64,000 nt of DNA from Allorhodopirellula heiligendammensis (lineage in GTDB: Bacteria > Planctomycetota > Planctomycetia > Pirellulales > Pirellulaceae), in contig NZ_SJPU01000001.1 in NCBI RefSeq assembly GCF_007860105.1, forward strand, positions 2,143,015-2,207,014. The letters are read 5' to 3'. Both the position numbers and the translations under genes were made by a program. Of the stretch, positions 55,004 to 64,000 are shown one piece after another. Below the pieces are notes generated by a model. It did not search any database and was not told the origin of the DNA. It worked only from the letters and a program-made list of their open reading frames with translations. The number at the start of each line of letters is the position of its first letter. Positions within the stretch are counted from its first letter, which is position 1.

Positions 55004-56653
55004 ATGCGTCGACTTTTGTCCAAACCAGTTTTTTGTGCATGCATGTTGGTTGGGGCGGCCCTCTCCGGAAACGTCGGTGGTCAGCCGCCCGTCGTCCATT
55101 CTCCCGGTGGCGGAGCGGATTTTGCCGGGGATGTGGGCCATTTTGGAGACGCTGTTGGCAACGCGAATGTCGCTGGCAATGCGGGTGGCGGGTCGATGGC
55201 GGATTTCGGATCGTTGATGAATCTCGTGCAAACAACGGTGGAACCGGATTCGTGGGAAGCTCTCGGTGGAGTCGGTACGATGGCCCCGTATCCGCAGGGT
55301 GTGATTGTCGACCCCAGCGGCTTGCTACGTGAGATCGACACACAGCACGTGAGTCAGGATGACCATGAGGCTGCGATTGCAGCACTGCTCACGCAACCGC
55401 CGGCAGATGGTGATGTGGCGTCTGATGAAGACGATTGGCGTGCTCCCGCGCGAATTCGCTGCGTCTCGGTCCGCCGCATGATGCAGGCGCTCGCGGGGCG
55501 GGCACTCCAACAACAGACGTTGGTGCGGAGCACCGATGGCGCGGCTTTGCCAGATTCAACTCGCGCCGATGCGTCACTGGAGGCCTTTCGGTCCATGGCG
55601 GGACTCTCGCGAGTCGTCGTCGTGATGGTGACGCACGATGACCTGATCGTAGCTGGTCCTGTCGCAGGGTTCGATGACGTCGACGGGTGGCTGCTGGATC
55701 GCAAGTCAGGTCTGCCTCCGATCAGCTTGGTGTCGCTGGCGACGGGCGTGAAAGCTGCTCGTAGCCGCACGCCCTACGGTTGCACGATCGATCCAACCAC
55801 CGAGGGCTTGCAGGCGGCCGCCACTCTGGGGCAACAGATTGTTGCCGGTGGGATTCCGATGTCCCGCGCTGCCGATCAGCTCGCCTCCGCCCTGGGGCGA
55901 CAAAACATCAGTGTGTTTGGCATGACCGCTTCAAACGAAGTCGCCTACACGATGGTGGAAGCGGATCGACATATGAAGCGACTGGCCCTCGGAATCGAGC
56001 CGTTGCCCAATCGCGTCCGCAACTACTTGCAAATGGTTTCATCAACTGGCGATGGCACGCCGCCCACGGACCTACTCTTGCGGCTGTGGTTCACCACTCG
56101 CGCTCTCGATGTCCGTGCCAGTGAAGTTGATGGCGATCGAATTGTGCAGCTCGCTGGCACTCCCATTCGGCTCAGCGGCGAGAATGAACGCGCCCAGCTC
56201 GATGGTGCTCGAGGGAACCGTGTCATCGACCCAGCGTCGCTGGCATTCGTGGACCACTTCAATCAGAATTGGGGAAGTATCCGAGCGAAATATCCCATTT
56301 ACGGAGCACTGGAATCGGTATACATGGCTACCGCCATCAGCGAACTGTGGAAGCGCACGGCGATGAACTCTGACCATGAGACGTTACAGCGTGCGGTCAT
56401 GTATTTCGCTGCCGAGCAAGCACCCACGCTGCTGCCACCACGCCAAGTCGATTCCATTGCAGTACTGCACCGTTACCAGCGCGGGCGGAAAAAGCATCAG
56501 GTGCTGATGGCCAGCGGCGGGGTCGAAATCACATCCGGCGATCTCGTGCCACTCAAGATCGGTGATTATCCCGGGCTCCGATCGTTTGCTAAAATTCGTG
56601 ATGGGCGACCCGCCGACCGTTGGTGGTGGAACGGCCAGCTCGATAAGCGTTGA
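55004..56653 (+). CDS. Secreted DUF1598-like protein
   Basis: From the ATG at 55004 the protein has 549 residues; the frame is open from 54884, but the first 40 residues are unlikely. A signal peptide (RLLSKPVFCACMLVGAALSG) leads to a Gly/Asn-rich linker (GAGGADFAGDVGHFGDAVGN). A globular part then contains IRCVSVRRMMQALAGRAL, LQGLRAMAGLSRV-like SMAGLSRVVVVMVTHDDL and IVAGPVAGFDDVDGWLLD, which I associate with the planctomycete DUF1598 family, but not with certainty. The later ATLLPPRQVDSIAVLHRYQR is near the C-terminus. Function unknown; the protein is exported. Confidence 0.6.
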   Translation: MRRLLSKPVFCACMLVGAALSGNVGGQPPVVHSPGGGADFAGDVGHFGDAVGNANVAGNAGGGSMADFGSLMNLVQTTVEPDSWEALGGVGTMAPYPQGVIVDPSGLLREIDTQHVSQDDHEAAIAALLTQPPADGDVASDEDDWRAPARIRCVSVRRMMQALAGRALQQQTLVRSTDGAALPDSTRADASLEAFRSMAGLSRVVVVMVTHDDLIVAGPVAGFDDVDGWLLDRKSGLPPISLVSLATGVKAARSRTPYGCTIDPTTEGLQAAATLGQQIVAGGIPMSRAADQLASALGRQNISVFGMTASNEVAYTMVEADRHMKRLALGIEPLPNRVRNYLQMVSSTGDGTPPTDLLLRLWFTTRALDVRASEVDGDRIVQLAGTPIRLSGENERAQLDGARGNRVIDPASLAFVDHFNQNWGSIRAKYPIYGALESVYMATAISELWKRTAMNSDHETLQRAVMYFAAEQAPTLLPPRQVDSIAVLHRYQRGRKKHQVLMASGGVEITSGDLVPLKIGDYPGLRSFAKIRDGRPADRWWWNGQLDKR

Positions 56654-56699
56654 GCGTGGAGTTTGCCTGCAACTCCCTGCCCTGGGGGTGATCGACCGG

Positions 56700-56750
56700 T
56701 ATAATGAATACGTGCGTCGGGTGCTTTCATCCGACGCATCATTTTTATTT
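56700..56750 (+). terminator. Strong hairpin with T-rich tail, possible terminator
   Basis: TGCGTCGG (56713-56720) pairs perfectly with CCGACGCA (56731-56738), loop GTGCTTTCAT, followed by TCATTTTTATTT. This fits a Rho-independent terminator for the DUF1598-like gene. A TATAAT hexamer at 56700-56705 could be a -10 element for the next gene, in which case the hairpin would be in its 5' leader; no good -35 was found. Confidence 0.6.
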
Positions 56751-56776
56751 ACTATCTTCAGTTCGTATCGGTCTGC

Positions 56777-57883
56777 ATGCTTTCGCAACGTCACCTACCG
56801 GAAGTGCTCACGCTGGCGTCTCTTCTGTTGCTCTCCCCAAGTGTCCTGGGGCGAAATGCCGCGGCAGAGCAATTTGTTTTCCGGGATCTGGTCGACGGTC
56901 AGGTCACTGGCGAGAAACATGTCGTCAATGGGGAAGCCGTCGTGGAAGCGGTCGATGGCGGGGTGTTGGTGTGCGCCGATGATGGCCGCATTTGGACGAT
57001 CCAGCCCGATCAGATCACCCATCGGGAACCGGGACCGCCGCCGCCGGCGATCAGCCAGGACGAGATTGAGCGTCGGATGCTCGAGGAGCTGCCCAGCGGT
57101 TTTGCCGCTTTCCGAACGGCTCACTATGTGATCCTGCATCAAGGTAATATCGAGTATGCGCGTGATGTCGCGATGCTCTTTGAGTCGCTCTACCGAGCAT
57201 TCTTTGCCTACTGGAAAAACCAGCGCGTCGATCTCGAGGTTCCCAAATATCCTCTCGTGGCTGTTGTGCTGCGGGACCGCGATGAATTCGTCAAACACGC
57301 CAGTGCGGAGATTGGGGATACCGCGGCCAATGTGATCGGATACTACCATCTCGCCAGCAACCAGATGACGACCTACCGGGTACCGAACATCGAGCGCAAC
57401 ATCGCGACGATTATCCATGAGGCCACTCATCAACTCGCCTATAATTGCGGCCTGCAGACCCGATTCGCAGACAATCCGATGTGGGTTAGCGAAGGGCTGG
57501 CAATGTTTTTTGAGTCACCCGATCTGAGTAATCCTCGCGGCTGGCGCGGAGTCGGGAGAATCAATCAAGTTAACTTGATGCGATGGCGTAAGTATCAATC
57601 GTCGCGACCCAGCGACTCGCTTGTCACGATGTTCGCCGATGACTCTCGATTCCGGTCCGCCGCCACCGCAGAAGACGCCTACGGCGAGTCATGGGCGTTC
57701 ACTTACTTTGCCCTGCGGACAATGAAACAGCAGTACATCGACTACTTGCAGCAACTCAGCAAGATCAAGGCGCTCGAGGAGCTGACAGGTCGCGAGCGGA
57801 TTGAGATGATCGAGTCAGCGTTCGGAATGACCATTGCCGAACTCGATGAAAAATTCGTCACTTACATGCGCCGCGTGCGGTGA
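56777..57883 (+). CDS. Secreted DUF1570-like putative zinc metallopeptidase
   Basis: A 368-residue protein with an N-terminal signal-like segment (LTLASLLLLSPSVLGRNAAA). A zinc-binding HExxH motif lies at His214-Glu215-x-x-His218 (IIHEATHQLAYN), followed by WVSEGLAMFFES, the downstream acid position of the peptidase MA-like/DUF1570 type. The helical C-terminus (YFALRTMKQQYIDYLQQL) is also typical. Secreted metal-dependent peptidases of this type are numerous in planctomycetes; the substrate is unknown. Confidence 0.75.
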   Translation: MLSQRHLPEVLTLASLLLLSPSVLGRNAAAEQFVFRDLVDGQVTGEKHVVNGEAVVEAVDGGVLVCADDGRIWTIQPDQITHREPGPPPPAISQDEIERRMLEELPSGFAAFRTAHYVILHQGNIEYARDVAMLFESLYRAFFAYWKNQRVDLEVPKYPLVAVVLRDRDEFVKHASAEIGDTAANVIGYYHLASNQMTTYRVPNIERNIATIIHEATHQLAYNCGLQTRFADNPMWVSEGLAMFFESPDLSNPRGWRGVGRINQVNLMRWRKYQSSRPSDSLVTMFADDSRFRSAATAEDAYGESWAFTYFALRTMKQQYIDYLQQLSKIKALEELTGRERIEMIESAFGMTIAELDEKFVTYMRRVR

Positions 57884-58172
57884 GCGAACTTCGCCAAGGC
57901 CTGGCTAATCATGGTTCCCCTGCTCGGAGCCTGATTTGGTGTCTGTCGGCCGGGGCTTTCGACGTGACGCAATAGTGTGACGCACCGAAAGACCTGAGCA
58001 CTCAGTTTGCCTTGTGGAAGGCCCGCCGCGGTGGCACGAACCGAGGCAGCGGTCGGACGACAAGGGTGTTTTTTTGTCGTCATTGACGCTGGCGGGTGTG
58101 GCGTCGACAATCAGACTTTCGTTTGGCCCCTGTTGAAGCCGCCCAGCCCCAAAAAAACAGCAAAAACACGCG
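57884..58172. other. Intergenic region upstream of glyA
   Basis: About 290 bases. I looked for a glycine riboswitch or other conserved leader and did not recognise one. Nothing else was identified. Confidence 0.4.
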
Positions 58173-59435
58173 ATGAGCACGATTGAGTCCCAAGATCCCG
58201 TCCTGTGGGAAGCCATGCAATCCGAAGCCGCCCGTCAGCAAGACGGTTTGGAGATGATTGCCAGCGAGAATTACACCAGCCAGGCCGTCATGGAAGCGGC
58301 AGGTAGCGTGTTGACCAACAAGTACGCCGAGGGGTATCCGGGCCGGCGATACTACGGTGGTTGTGAATATGTCGACGTCGTCGAATCGCTCGCCCTCGAT
58401 CGAGCCAAGGAACTGTTCGGTGCTGAGGCGGCAAACGTGCAGCCGCACAGCGGCTCGCAGGCGAATGCTGCGGTCTATTTGGCAGCTTTGGAAGTGGGCG
58501 ACACCGTGCTGGGATTGGACCTGGCCCAAGGGGGGCACCTGACCCACGGGATGAAGCTCAACATGAGCGGTCGGCTCTATAATTTCGTTAGCTACGGCGT
58601 GGACGAAGAACATCATCGATTGGACTTCGATCAAATCGCAAAACTTGCTCGCCAACACAAACCCAAATTGATTGTCGCTGGGGCGAGTGCGTACCCGCGC
58701 GAAATCCCGCACGCGAAGTTCAAAGAGATCGCGGACGAAGTTGGTGCCAAACTGCTTGTCGACATGGCGCACTACGCCGGACTCGTCGCCGCCAAGATCC
58801 ACGACAATCCAGTGCCACTGGCCGATTATGTCACCACAACAACCCACAAGACCCTGCGTGGTCCTCGCGGTGGTCTGATTCTCTGCAAGTCGGAGCATCT
58901 GCCGCTGGTCAACCGCAACGTGTTCCCCGGCACCCAGGGTGGACCGTTGATGCATGTTATCGCGGGGAAAGCGATTTGTTTTGCTGAAGCGATGACGGAC
59001 GCCTATCGCGTTTATGGCCAGGCTGTTGTTGATAATGCGAAGACGCTCGCCGACACCTTGACCTCAGCCGGATTGCGTCTGGTCAGTGGTGGCACGGACA
59101 ATCACCTGATGCTCGTCGACGTGACGACGGTGGGACTGGGAGGTAAACAAGCCGAAGCCGTTTTGGATGCCTGTGGTATCACTGTTAATATGAACATGAT
59201 CCCATTCGACCAACGCAAACCAATGGACCCATCGGGCATTCGAATTGGTACCCCCGCACTGACGACACGAGGCATGGGCACCACGGAGATGCAGCGTATT
59301 GGCAAGTGGATCCAACAATCGCTCAGTAAGCCTGAGGACGCGGGGCTGCACCAGTCGATCCGTGGCGAGATTCGCGACATGTGTGTTAATTTCCCAGTAC
59401 CAGCGGCAGCCGGTCAAACCTGTGGTGTGGCATGA
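58173..59435 (+). CDS. glyA: Serine hydroxymethyltransferase
   Basis: A 420-residue PLP enzyme that interconverts serine and glycine, delivering a one-carbon unit to tetrahydrofolate. The PLP lysine is Lys226 in [47 protein letters not shown] and [13 protein letters not shown] are family blocks. It begins at ATG 58173. The stop overlaps the start of a receiver-domain gene by four bases. Confidence 0.97.
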   Translation: MSTIESQDPVLWEAMQSEAARQQDGLEMIASENYTSQAVMEAAGSVLTNKYAEGYPGRRYYGGCEYVDVVESLALDRAKELFGAEAANVQPHSGSQANAAVYLAALEVGDTVLGLDLAQGGHLTHGMKLNMSGRLYNFVSYGVDEEHHRLDFDQIAKLARQHKPKLIVAGASAYPREIPHAKFKEIADEVGAKLLVDMAHYAGLVAAKIHDNPVPLADYVTTTTHKTLRGPRGGLILCKSEHLPLVNRNVFPGTQGGPLMHVIAGKAICFAEAMTDAYRVYGQAVVDNAKTLADTLTSAGLRLVSGGTDNHLMLVDVTTVGLGGKQAEAVLDACGITVNMNMIPFDQRKPMDPSGIRIGTPALTTRGMGTTEMQRIGKWIQQSLSKPEDAGLHQSIRGEIRDMCVNFPVPAAAGQTCGVA

Positions 59436-59863
59436 TGAGTAGACGTATTTTAATCGCGGACGATAACGCGGCTAATCGCGAATTGCTCGAAGCCTACTTG
59501 GTGCGTGTGGACTGCGAACTCGAAACCGCTGTCGACGGCGCCGATACGCTGGACAAGGTGGAATCGTTTCAACCCGATTTGATTTTGCTCGACGTGATGA
59601 TGCCGCGACTGAGCGGATTCGAGGTCTGCAAACAGATCAAAGAAAATCCCGCCACCAGCCAAATCATGATCCTGATGGTGACAGCACTGAGTGAACTGGG
59701 GGATATCGAGCGCGCCGTGACCGCGGGGACAGATGATTTCCTCAGCAAACCTGTCAACCGAATTGAACTGGTTAAACGCGTCGAAAATATGCTGAAGCTT
59801 AAGGGCACTACTGACGAACTCGAACGACTTCGACAGTACATTCAAGAAATGGAAGAACGGTAG
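59432..59863 (+). CDS. Single-domain response regulator (CheY-like)
   Basis: A 143-residue receiver domain. Acidic pocket residues Asp10 and Asp11 (ILIADDN), phosphoacceptor Asp54 ([10 protein letters not shown]), a Thr in MILMVTAL, and Lys in FLSKPVNR are all present. It has no output domain, so it would act by protein-protein interaction; a C-terminal coiled segment ([19 protein letters not shown]) extends past the receiver. Coupled to glyA by an ATGA overlap. No histidine kinase is in the window. Confidence 0.9.
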   Translation: MMSRRILIADDNAANRELLEAYLVRVDCELETAVDGADTLDKVESFQPDLILLDVMMPRLSGFEVCKQIKENPATSQIMILMVTALSELGDIERAVTAGTDDFLSKPVNRIELVKRVENMLKLKGTTDELERLRQYIQEMEER

Positions 59864-59864
59864 G

Positions 59865-61019
59865 GTGCTCGAATCGCTGTGCCTGATGCCTCCGAAAATT
59901 GGGCAGGTTCGTCGCGGAATTTCACCTGCGCCGGCCGACATGCTGCTCACGCGGCGGGTCGGGGCTCCGATTCTGTTTCCTTCGCCTTTGTTCTGGGATT
60001 CACCGCCCTGGCATACCTGGCCACCCATCGTGGCCGAGGCCATCTTTCTCGCGATGCAGTCGCGAGGGCTGCTCGTTTCCGCCCTCGAAAGTGAGTTGGG
60101 ACGGACAGAGGACATCGACCAGACCTCGACCGAATCCAGTGCGCGCGCGAGCGTCTCCGACACGCAAGCGCCTTTGAATAGGAAATCATCGCCGCAAGAC
60201 CCAACCGATAGCGAGCTGGGCATTCCACGCATGTTGCCCTATCGAAACGAGCGCTACGGTCTTGCGGATGTTGACTTTGATCATGCCATGGTCGTGGACA
60301 TGCAGCTGTCGCCGCGGCGTGATCATTCGGGACGGTTCGCCTACTCCGCGATGCAGCTCGGACGCTGGGAAGCCACCCCGGCAGACCAACCGCTCTCCGG
60401 TGGCGGTTGGATCCCAGCGATGACCCTGCCACCAGACGTCTCCAGTCTCGATCGGCTCAGTTCCAAGGTTGCCCAATTGCGAGTGCTCGCCCCTGATGCT
60501 GCGATCGTCCTGAGCGTGACACCGGAATGGATCGATGACCATCTGGCTGATCTCATCGCTGCGGGCCCGGATGCCATTCTGATCCGGCTAGGGCAAATCC
60601 GCATGGCAGGTATTGCGTTCGCTCAATTCACCCGCAGACTGCTCACGCGCGTCGAAACAATCCAGAAGGTTCCGATTTGGCTCGCCCCGCCGAAGTCATT
60701 GGCAAAGCACCCTCTGAGTGTTTCGGATTCCATCAAGACGATCGCACTGGGCGTGTCTGCCATCGCGGTGGACAGTTGGCTCGAAGAGGTTCTCGAGGAG
60801 TTTGATGAGATTGCTGCCCCCTCCGCGTTCAGCGCCGACCCGTTACGCACCGTGACTGCGGAAGTCGAAGAAATACTATCGCGGCGTCTCGATCCGGATC
60901 TCGAACACTTCGCTGGATTACTATCGACGCTCGTCCATGAACAACCACGCGACCTGTTAGGGACGTTTGATCCCGAGATTGCACAGCTGCTCGATTTGCC
61001 TTGCATCGGCCGATTGTAG
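59865..61019 (+). CDS. Hypothetical protein with a possible TIM-barrel-like C-terminal half
   Basis: A 384-residue protein that begins with GTG at 59865 (alternative ATG at 59886). I do not recognise the family. The middle is hydrophilic. Residues about 180-290 read like alternating strand and helix (AAIVLSVTPEWIDDHLADLI, PDAILIRLGQIR, TIALGVSAIAVDSWL) and could be a reduced TIM-barrel. The gene lies two bases after the response regulator, so it is likely in the glyA-regulator transcript. The C-terminal ~90 residues are helical and acidic. Function is open. Confidence 0.5.
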   Translation: MLESLCLMPPKIGQVRRGISPAPADMLLTRRVGAPILFPSPLFWDSPPWHTWPPIVAEAIFLAMQSRGLLVSALESELGRTEDIDQTSTESSARASVSDTQAPLNRKSSPQDPTDSELGIPRMLPYRNERYGLADVDFDHAMVVDMQLSPRRDHSGRFAYSAMQLGRWEATPADQPLSGGGWIPAMTLPPDVSSLDRLSSKVAQLRVLAPDAAIVLSVTPEWIDDHLADLIAAGPDAILIRLGQIRMAGIAFAQFTRRLLTRVETIQKVPIWLAPPKSLAKHPLSVSDSIKTIALGVSAIAVDSWLEEVLEEFDEIAAPSAFSADPLRTVTAEVEEILSRRLDPDLEHFAGLLSTLVHEQPRDLLGTFDPEIAQLLDLPCIGRL

Positions 61020-61251
61020 TGAGTCGCCGCTCTCCCTCAGAATGCAGAGACCTGCACGCGCACGATTCATCCGCCAAGATTTTGCGGAACACGGGCTCAC
61101 GATCACTCAGTTTTTCTGAGCAATGACAATACCCCGCTGGAGAATGTATACTCTTGCTTTGGTCTCGGTGTGCTGGTGTTGCATCGACCCCGGAGGAAGG
61201 TGACTTCGAGGTATATATCCACCTAACGCAACTCAAGGGAGCCCACGATCG
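61020..61251. other. Intergenic region with promoter of the J-like gene
   Basis: About 230 bases between two genes on the same strand. It contains a short CTCAG-TTTTT-CTGAG hairpin (61106-61120) and the promoter listed next. No RNA gene was recognised. Confidence 0.4.
61123..61152 (+). promoter_or_regulatory. Sigma-70-like promoter upstream of the J-like/Hsp70 genes
   Basis: ATGACA (61123-61128, 5 of 6 match to TTGACA) and TATACT (61147-61152, 5 of 6 to TATAAT) are separated by 18 bases. The -10 ends 99 bases before the J-like start. No heat-shock CIRCE or extended element was seen. Confidence 0.5.
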
Positions 61252-63444
61252 ATGAGCGAGTCGTTTGACCCGTATCATAAACTGCTGGGGATCTCGAAGC
61301 GGGACCAGCCACCGACGCTCTACCGGTTACTGGGCCTTGAGGCCCTCGAATCCGATCGCGAAGTCATCGACGCCGCCGCAAACAAGCAGATGGCGTATCT
61401 GCAGGGTTGCTCGAATGGAGATCACGCGGCAAGTGCCGAGCGTTTGATCAACGAAGTTGCCAGCGCGCGGCTGCGGCTGCTTAATCCAGAGTCGAAGGCT
61501 CAGTACGACGGCCAATTGCAGGCGTCTGTGCTTGAGACGCAGCCAGTCCCAACCGACTCAGTCGTGCAACCTTCGCCTGTGACGGTGCCGCTCATTCCGG
61601 AGCCCGTCCATGCCGCCCCTGTGGTGGTGACGTCTACGTATAAACGTACACGCACTGCCCGACAGCGGCGATCGAGTGGGGTGCTTTGGGTTGTGGGCAC
61701 GATCATGTCCTGCACGCTCATTTGGGGCGCGTGGATGATGGGAGTCTTAGGTGGAACGGATGCGGGTTTACAGGAATCTCGGACGGCGGCAAATAGCCGA
61801 ACTGATCGCGAGAAATTGCCACCCGATCCCTCGACAGACCAATACAGTGAGTCTCCACAAGCACCTGGGTCGACATCCAATGAGGTGATGCCAAATCTCA
61901 AAAGTACGGGAACGATGAATCCGATTCCGCTGTCGAATGCAGCCGAGGATGCTTCAGCGCCACTGCCGCCGCAATCACCTTCCATGGCAGCAGTCACTGC
62001 GGCGGAGAGCGAACGATTGGAAGGATTCCGCAGCTTGGCAACCGCGGCCAGACAACCACCATCGACTGACCAACCTGGCAGCGGAAGCGGAAATCCGTCC
62101 AGCGGCAGGCCGGACACGCCCTCCCGCCTGCCGGTCCCGGATGAGGAACAGCTGGACGCAGCGATGTCGGAGGTTCGGGTGACATTCTCATCGCAAATGA
62201 AAGCGGCAAAAACGACTTATGAGAAACAGCATCTCGGAAAAGAAATCGTTGATCTCGCCCTTGAGACGTCTTCCCCCGCCGCAAGATATGCGCTGCTGCA
62301 AACCGCACTGGAAATCTTTACCGAGGCAGGTGATTTCCCCGGCTCGATGCAGGTGATTGATCAGGTTCAGGGACAGTATGCCATTCCAGAATTTGAGCAC
62401 AGACTGCGGATCATGCAGGAACTCGAGCCGATGTTGTACCGACCGCTCGATCAAACCGCGATGGCCGATCAGGCTGAGATGTTGATCGACACCGCCATCC
62501 TGCGTGATGACTACACGACCGCCAGCGAGTTGTGCACGATTTGTAAGAAGCTATCGCTCGATCTGCGTAACCGTGATATGGCGAACAAATTTACGCTCAA
62601 GATGGATGAAATTGAGACGCTACAGAACAAACATCCCACCTATCTTTTGGCTCGCGAGCGGCTCGAAAGTGAACCGGACAACGCCAAAGCCAACGAATTC
62701 CTCGGTCGCTTCCTTTGTTTTGGCAAGTCGCAATGGAACGAGGGTCTCCCCTATCTCAAAAGCGGTGAGGACGCAGGCCTCCGCGAGTTGGCAGCTGCCG
62801 ACTTGCGGTTATCCTCAACTGCTACCGAGATTGAACGTGTTGCTGATCGTTGGTGGGAATACTCAGTCGCTGCTGAAGAGCAGATCTTGGTGGGACGCGC
62901 CAGTCGCCAGCGTGCGATCGACTTGTATCGGCGGGCAATCGCGCACGGTCTATCAGGGCTCGATAAGGCGGCCGCAGAGAAACGTGTGCAGGCGCTGCCA
63001 GCCGACTCGGGCTCGGCGTTCGCAATCTCGCGAACATCGAATGCAGAACAGGGTGAACCCAAACGGCCGCGTGGCGTGCCCCCGGCAGCAATTTATTTCA
63101 ACGGCAACTGGTACCTCTTTTCAGACCAGCCGGTCAAGCAACCCGAAGCGATTGCTATTGCACAACGTGCAGGAGGACGACCGGTGGTGGTTCGCAGCGC
63201 GGCCGAAAATGACTTTTTGGTCGCCCACGGCAAAGGCACTCTCATGCTCGGCATGATACGACGGGACGGTGTTTGGTACGATGCGCTCAATGAGCCCCAA
63301 CACTTTTTCCTATGGGACGTGCGGAATCGGCAGCCCGACACGTTGCCCAACGAGACCTGGGCTGCGATCGATGAGGCGACATCCCTGTGGCACAATTATA
63401 ATATTCGCCGGATGAACTTCGTGATCGAATGGGGACGCGAATGA
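61252..63444 (+). CDS. J-like planctomycete membrane protein upstream of Hsp70
   Basis: A 730-residue protein. Its first ~90 residues ([20 protein letters not shown]... [22 protein letters not shown]) follow the planctomycete version of the J-domain helix pattern, but the HPD tripeptide between helices II and III is missing (MAYLQGC instead). One transmembrane helix (about 144-166, [20 protein letters not shown]) precedes a long low-complexity linker (about 170-300) and an alpha-helical, TPR-like region (about 310-600). The final ~130 residues ([19 protein letters not shown]) are unknown. The stop overlaps the start of an Hsp70 gene by four bases, so the two are probably made together and may interact. 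Confidence 0.75.
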   Translation: MSESFDPYHKLLGISKRDQPPTLYRLLGLEALESDREVIDAAANKQMAYLQGCSNGDHAASAERLINEVASARLRLLNPESKAQYDGQLQASVLETQPVPTDSVVQPSPVTVPLIPEPVHAAPVVVTSTYKRTRTARQRRSSGVLWVVGTIMSCTLIWGAWMMGVLGGTDAGLQESRTAANSRTDREKLPPDPSTDQYSESPQAPGSTSNEVMPNLKSTGTMNPIPLSNAAEDASAPLPPQSPSMAAVTAAESERLEGFRSLATAARQPPSTDQPGSGSGNPSSGRPDTPSRLPVPDEEQLDAAMSEVRVTFSSQMKAAKTTYEKQHLGKEIVDLALETSSPAARYALLQTALEIFTEAGDFPGSMQVIDQVQGQYAIPEFEHRLRIMQELEPMLYRPLDQTAMADQAEMLIDTAILRDDYTTASELCTICKKLSLDLRNRDMANKFTLKMDEIETLQNKHPTYLLARERLESEPDNAKANEFLGRFLCFGKSQWNEGLPYLKSGEDAGLRELAAADLRLSSTATEIERVADRWWEYSVAAEEQILVGRASRQRAIDLYRRAIAHGLSGLDKAAAEKRVQALPADSGSAFAISRTSNAEQGEPKRPRGVPPAAIYFNGNWYLFSDQPVKQPEAIAIAQRAGGRPVVVRSAAENDFLVAHGKGTLMLGMIRRDGVWYDALNEPQHFFLWDVRNRQPDTLPNETWAAIDEATSLWHNYNIRRMNFVIEWGRE

Positions 63445-64000
63445 TGGCTAAACGTTCCACCTCACCATCCGCTGCCAAGCAACCTGCACCACTGGGGATC
63501 GATCTCGGCACAACGTTCAGTTGCGTTGCGCAGGTGAACGCGCGAGGCATCCCAAAGACATTGCCCAATGCCGATGGTGACTTGATCACCCCCAGCGTTG
63601 TGTTCTTCGATGAATACGATATTGTCGTCGGCAAGGAAGCAGTTAAGGCGGCGTTTGTCAAACCCGAGATGGTAGCGAGATACGTCAAACGCGAGATGGG
63701 CAAACCCATGTTCTGGAAATCGTTCGCGGGGGAAAGTTATCCTCCCGAGGTGATCCAGTCGCTCGTGCTCGAGAAACTCAAGCAGGATGCCCAGATCAAG
63801 GCTGGTCCGGTTGCCGATGCTGTAATCACCGTCCCGGCTTACTTCAGCGAACCTAAACGCCGAGCGACTCAGGACGCCGGGCGTCTAGCCGGCCTCAACG
63901 TTCTCGACATCATCAACGAACCGACCGCAGCAGCCATTGCCTTTGGTGTGGAAGAGGGCTTCCTCGATACGGAAGGTGAAGCGATGTCTGAGGAAACGAT
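63441..64000 (+). CDS. Hsp70-family molecular chaperone (partial, truncated by window end)
   Basis: The first ~186 codons of a DnaK-type protein. [15 protein letters not shown] is the phosphate-1 motif; [20 protein letters not shown] and [17 protein letters not shown] are the phosphate-2 and connect-1 segments, so the ATPase domain is intact as far as seen. The N-terminal ~18 residues ([16 protein letters not shown]) are a short low-complexity addition. Translation starts at ATG 63441 or 63444, overlapping the upstream J-like gene. The 3' part lies outside the window. Whether it is the housekeeping DnaK or a paralogue is not decidable here. Confidence 0.9.
   Translation, partial: MMAKRSTSPSAAKQPAPLGIDLGTTFSCVAQVNARGIPKTLPNADGDLITPSVVFFDEYDIVVGKEAVKAAFVKPEMVARYVKREMGKPMFWKSFAGESYPPEVIQSLVLEKLKQDAQIKAGPVADAVITVPAYFSEPKRRATQDAGRLAGLNVLDIINEPTAAAIAFGVEEGFLDTEGEAMSEET

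Noticed and set aside
57884-58172. Glycine riboswitch upstream of glyA
   Set aside because: I could not recognise the paired aptamer core or the conserved junction bases; no support.
58080-58955. Open frame of 291 residues opposite glyA
   Set aside because: Antisense to glyA with no recognisable features.
59450-60232. Open frame opposite the response regulator and its neighbour
   Set aside because: It spans two plus-strand genes with a clear receiver domain and has no recognisable protein features.

Overview
The window looks like chromosomal DNA of a planctomycete of the Pirellulaceae (Rhodopirellula-like). The evidence is the mixture of protein families: a DUF1559 pseudopilin-like protein followed by a small lipoprotein, DUF1080 and probable DUF1598 and DUF1570 proteins, an ECF42-type sigma factor, the TIGR03545/TIGR03546 membrane pair, a degenerate-kinase membrane protein, a J-like planctomycete N-terminal domain next to an Hsp70, and a MfnE-like amino acid kinase. 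Genes often use TTG or GTG starts, Shine-Dalgarno sequences are weak, and many neighbours overlap by ATGA. These assignments come from motif recognition by eye; no database search was run.

Region 1-2.5 kb is accessory and visibly richer in A+T: a P27-like phage terminase small subunit, an unrecognised helical protein, a ribbon-helix-helix regulator and a small membrane protein. It ends at a 3' tRNA fragment followed by an intact terminator. This is what the right end of an element integrated into a tRNA gene should look like, with the intact tRNA expected to the left of the window. From 3 to 11 kb lie secreted carbohydrate-related enzymes (DUF1080, SGNH), a DGPF/YCII protein with a VOC protein, a sugar isomerase-like TIM barrel, a RicT/PSP1 protein, a Minf_1886 protein with an overlapping methyltransferase, a MfnE-like kinase, and tRNA-Ser(GGA). 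From 11 to 18 kb are an HtrA-like protease, the ECF42 sigma factor, galT and glgA.

From 17.8 to 29 kb come a 1137-residue membrane pseudokinase, an IscA/ErpA-type Fe-S carrier, an HTTM-like membrane protein, a 1275-residue DUF4175-like protein carrying a minisatellite of about twenty (GEGQQ) units, and an HTH regulator. From 29 to 36 kb are asd, a four-gene operon that starts with a shortened PII-like protein and continues with two zinc-ribbon membrane proteins, and the TIGR03545/46 pair. From 36 to 42 kb are a prenyltransferase-fold protein, sufU-sufS-xseA with overlapping stops and starts, and a CDF metal exporter.

From 42.3 to 48.7 kb the minus strand carries an F-type ATP synthase operon, atpE-F-H-A-G-D-C; no a-subunit gene (atpB) lies beside it. 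From 49 to 64 kb are DinB and methyltransferase genes, the DUF1559/lipoprotein pair, cls and deoC, secreted DUF1598- and DUF1570-like proteins, glyA coupled to a CheY-like receiver, and finally a J-like membrane protein that overlaps the start of an Hsp70 gene running off the window. No CRISPR array, rRNA operon or intact insertion sequence was seen. The observations most worth following are the tRNA-bounded element end, the PII/zinc-ribbon operon, the HPD-less J-like protein coupled to Hsp70, the ATP synthase operon without atpB, and the minisatellite protein.
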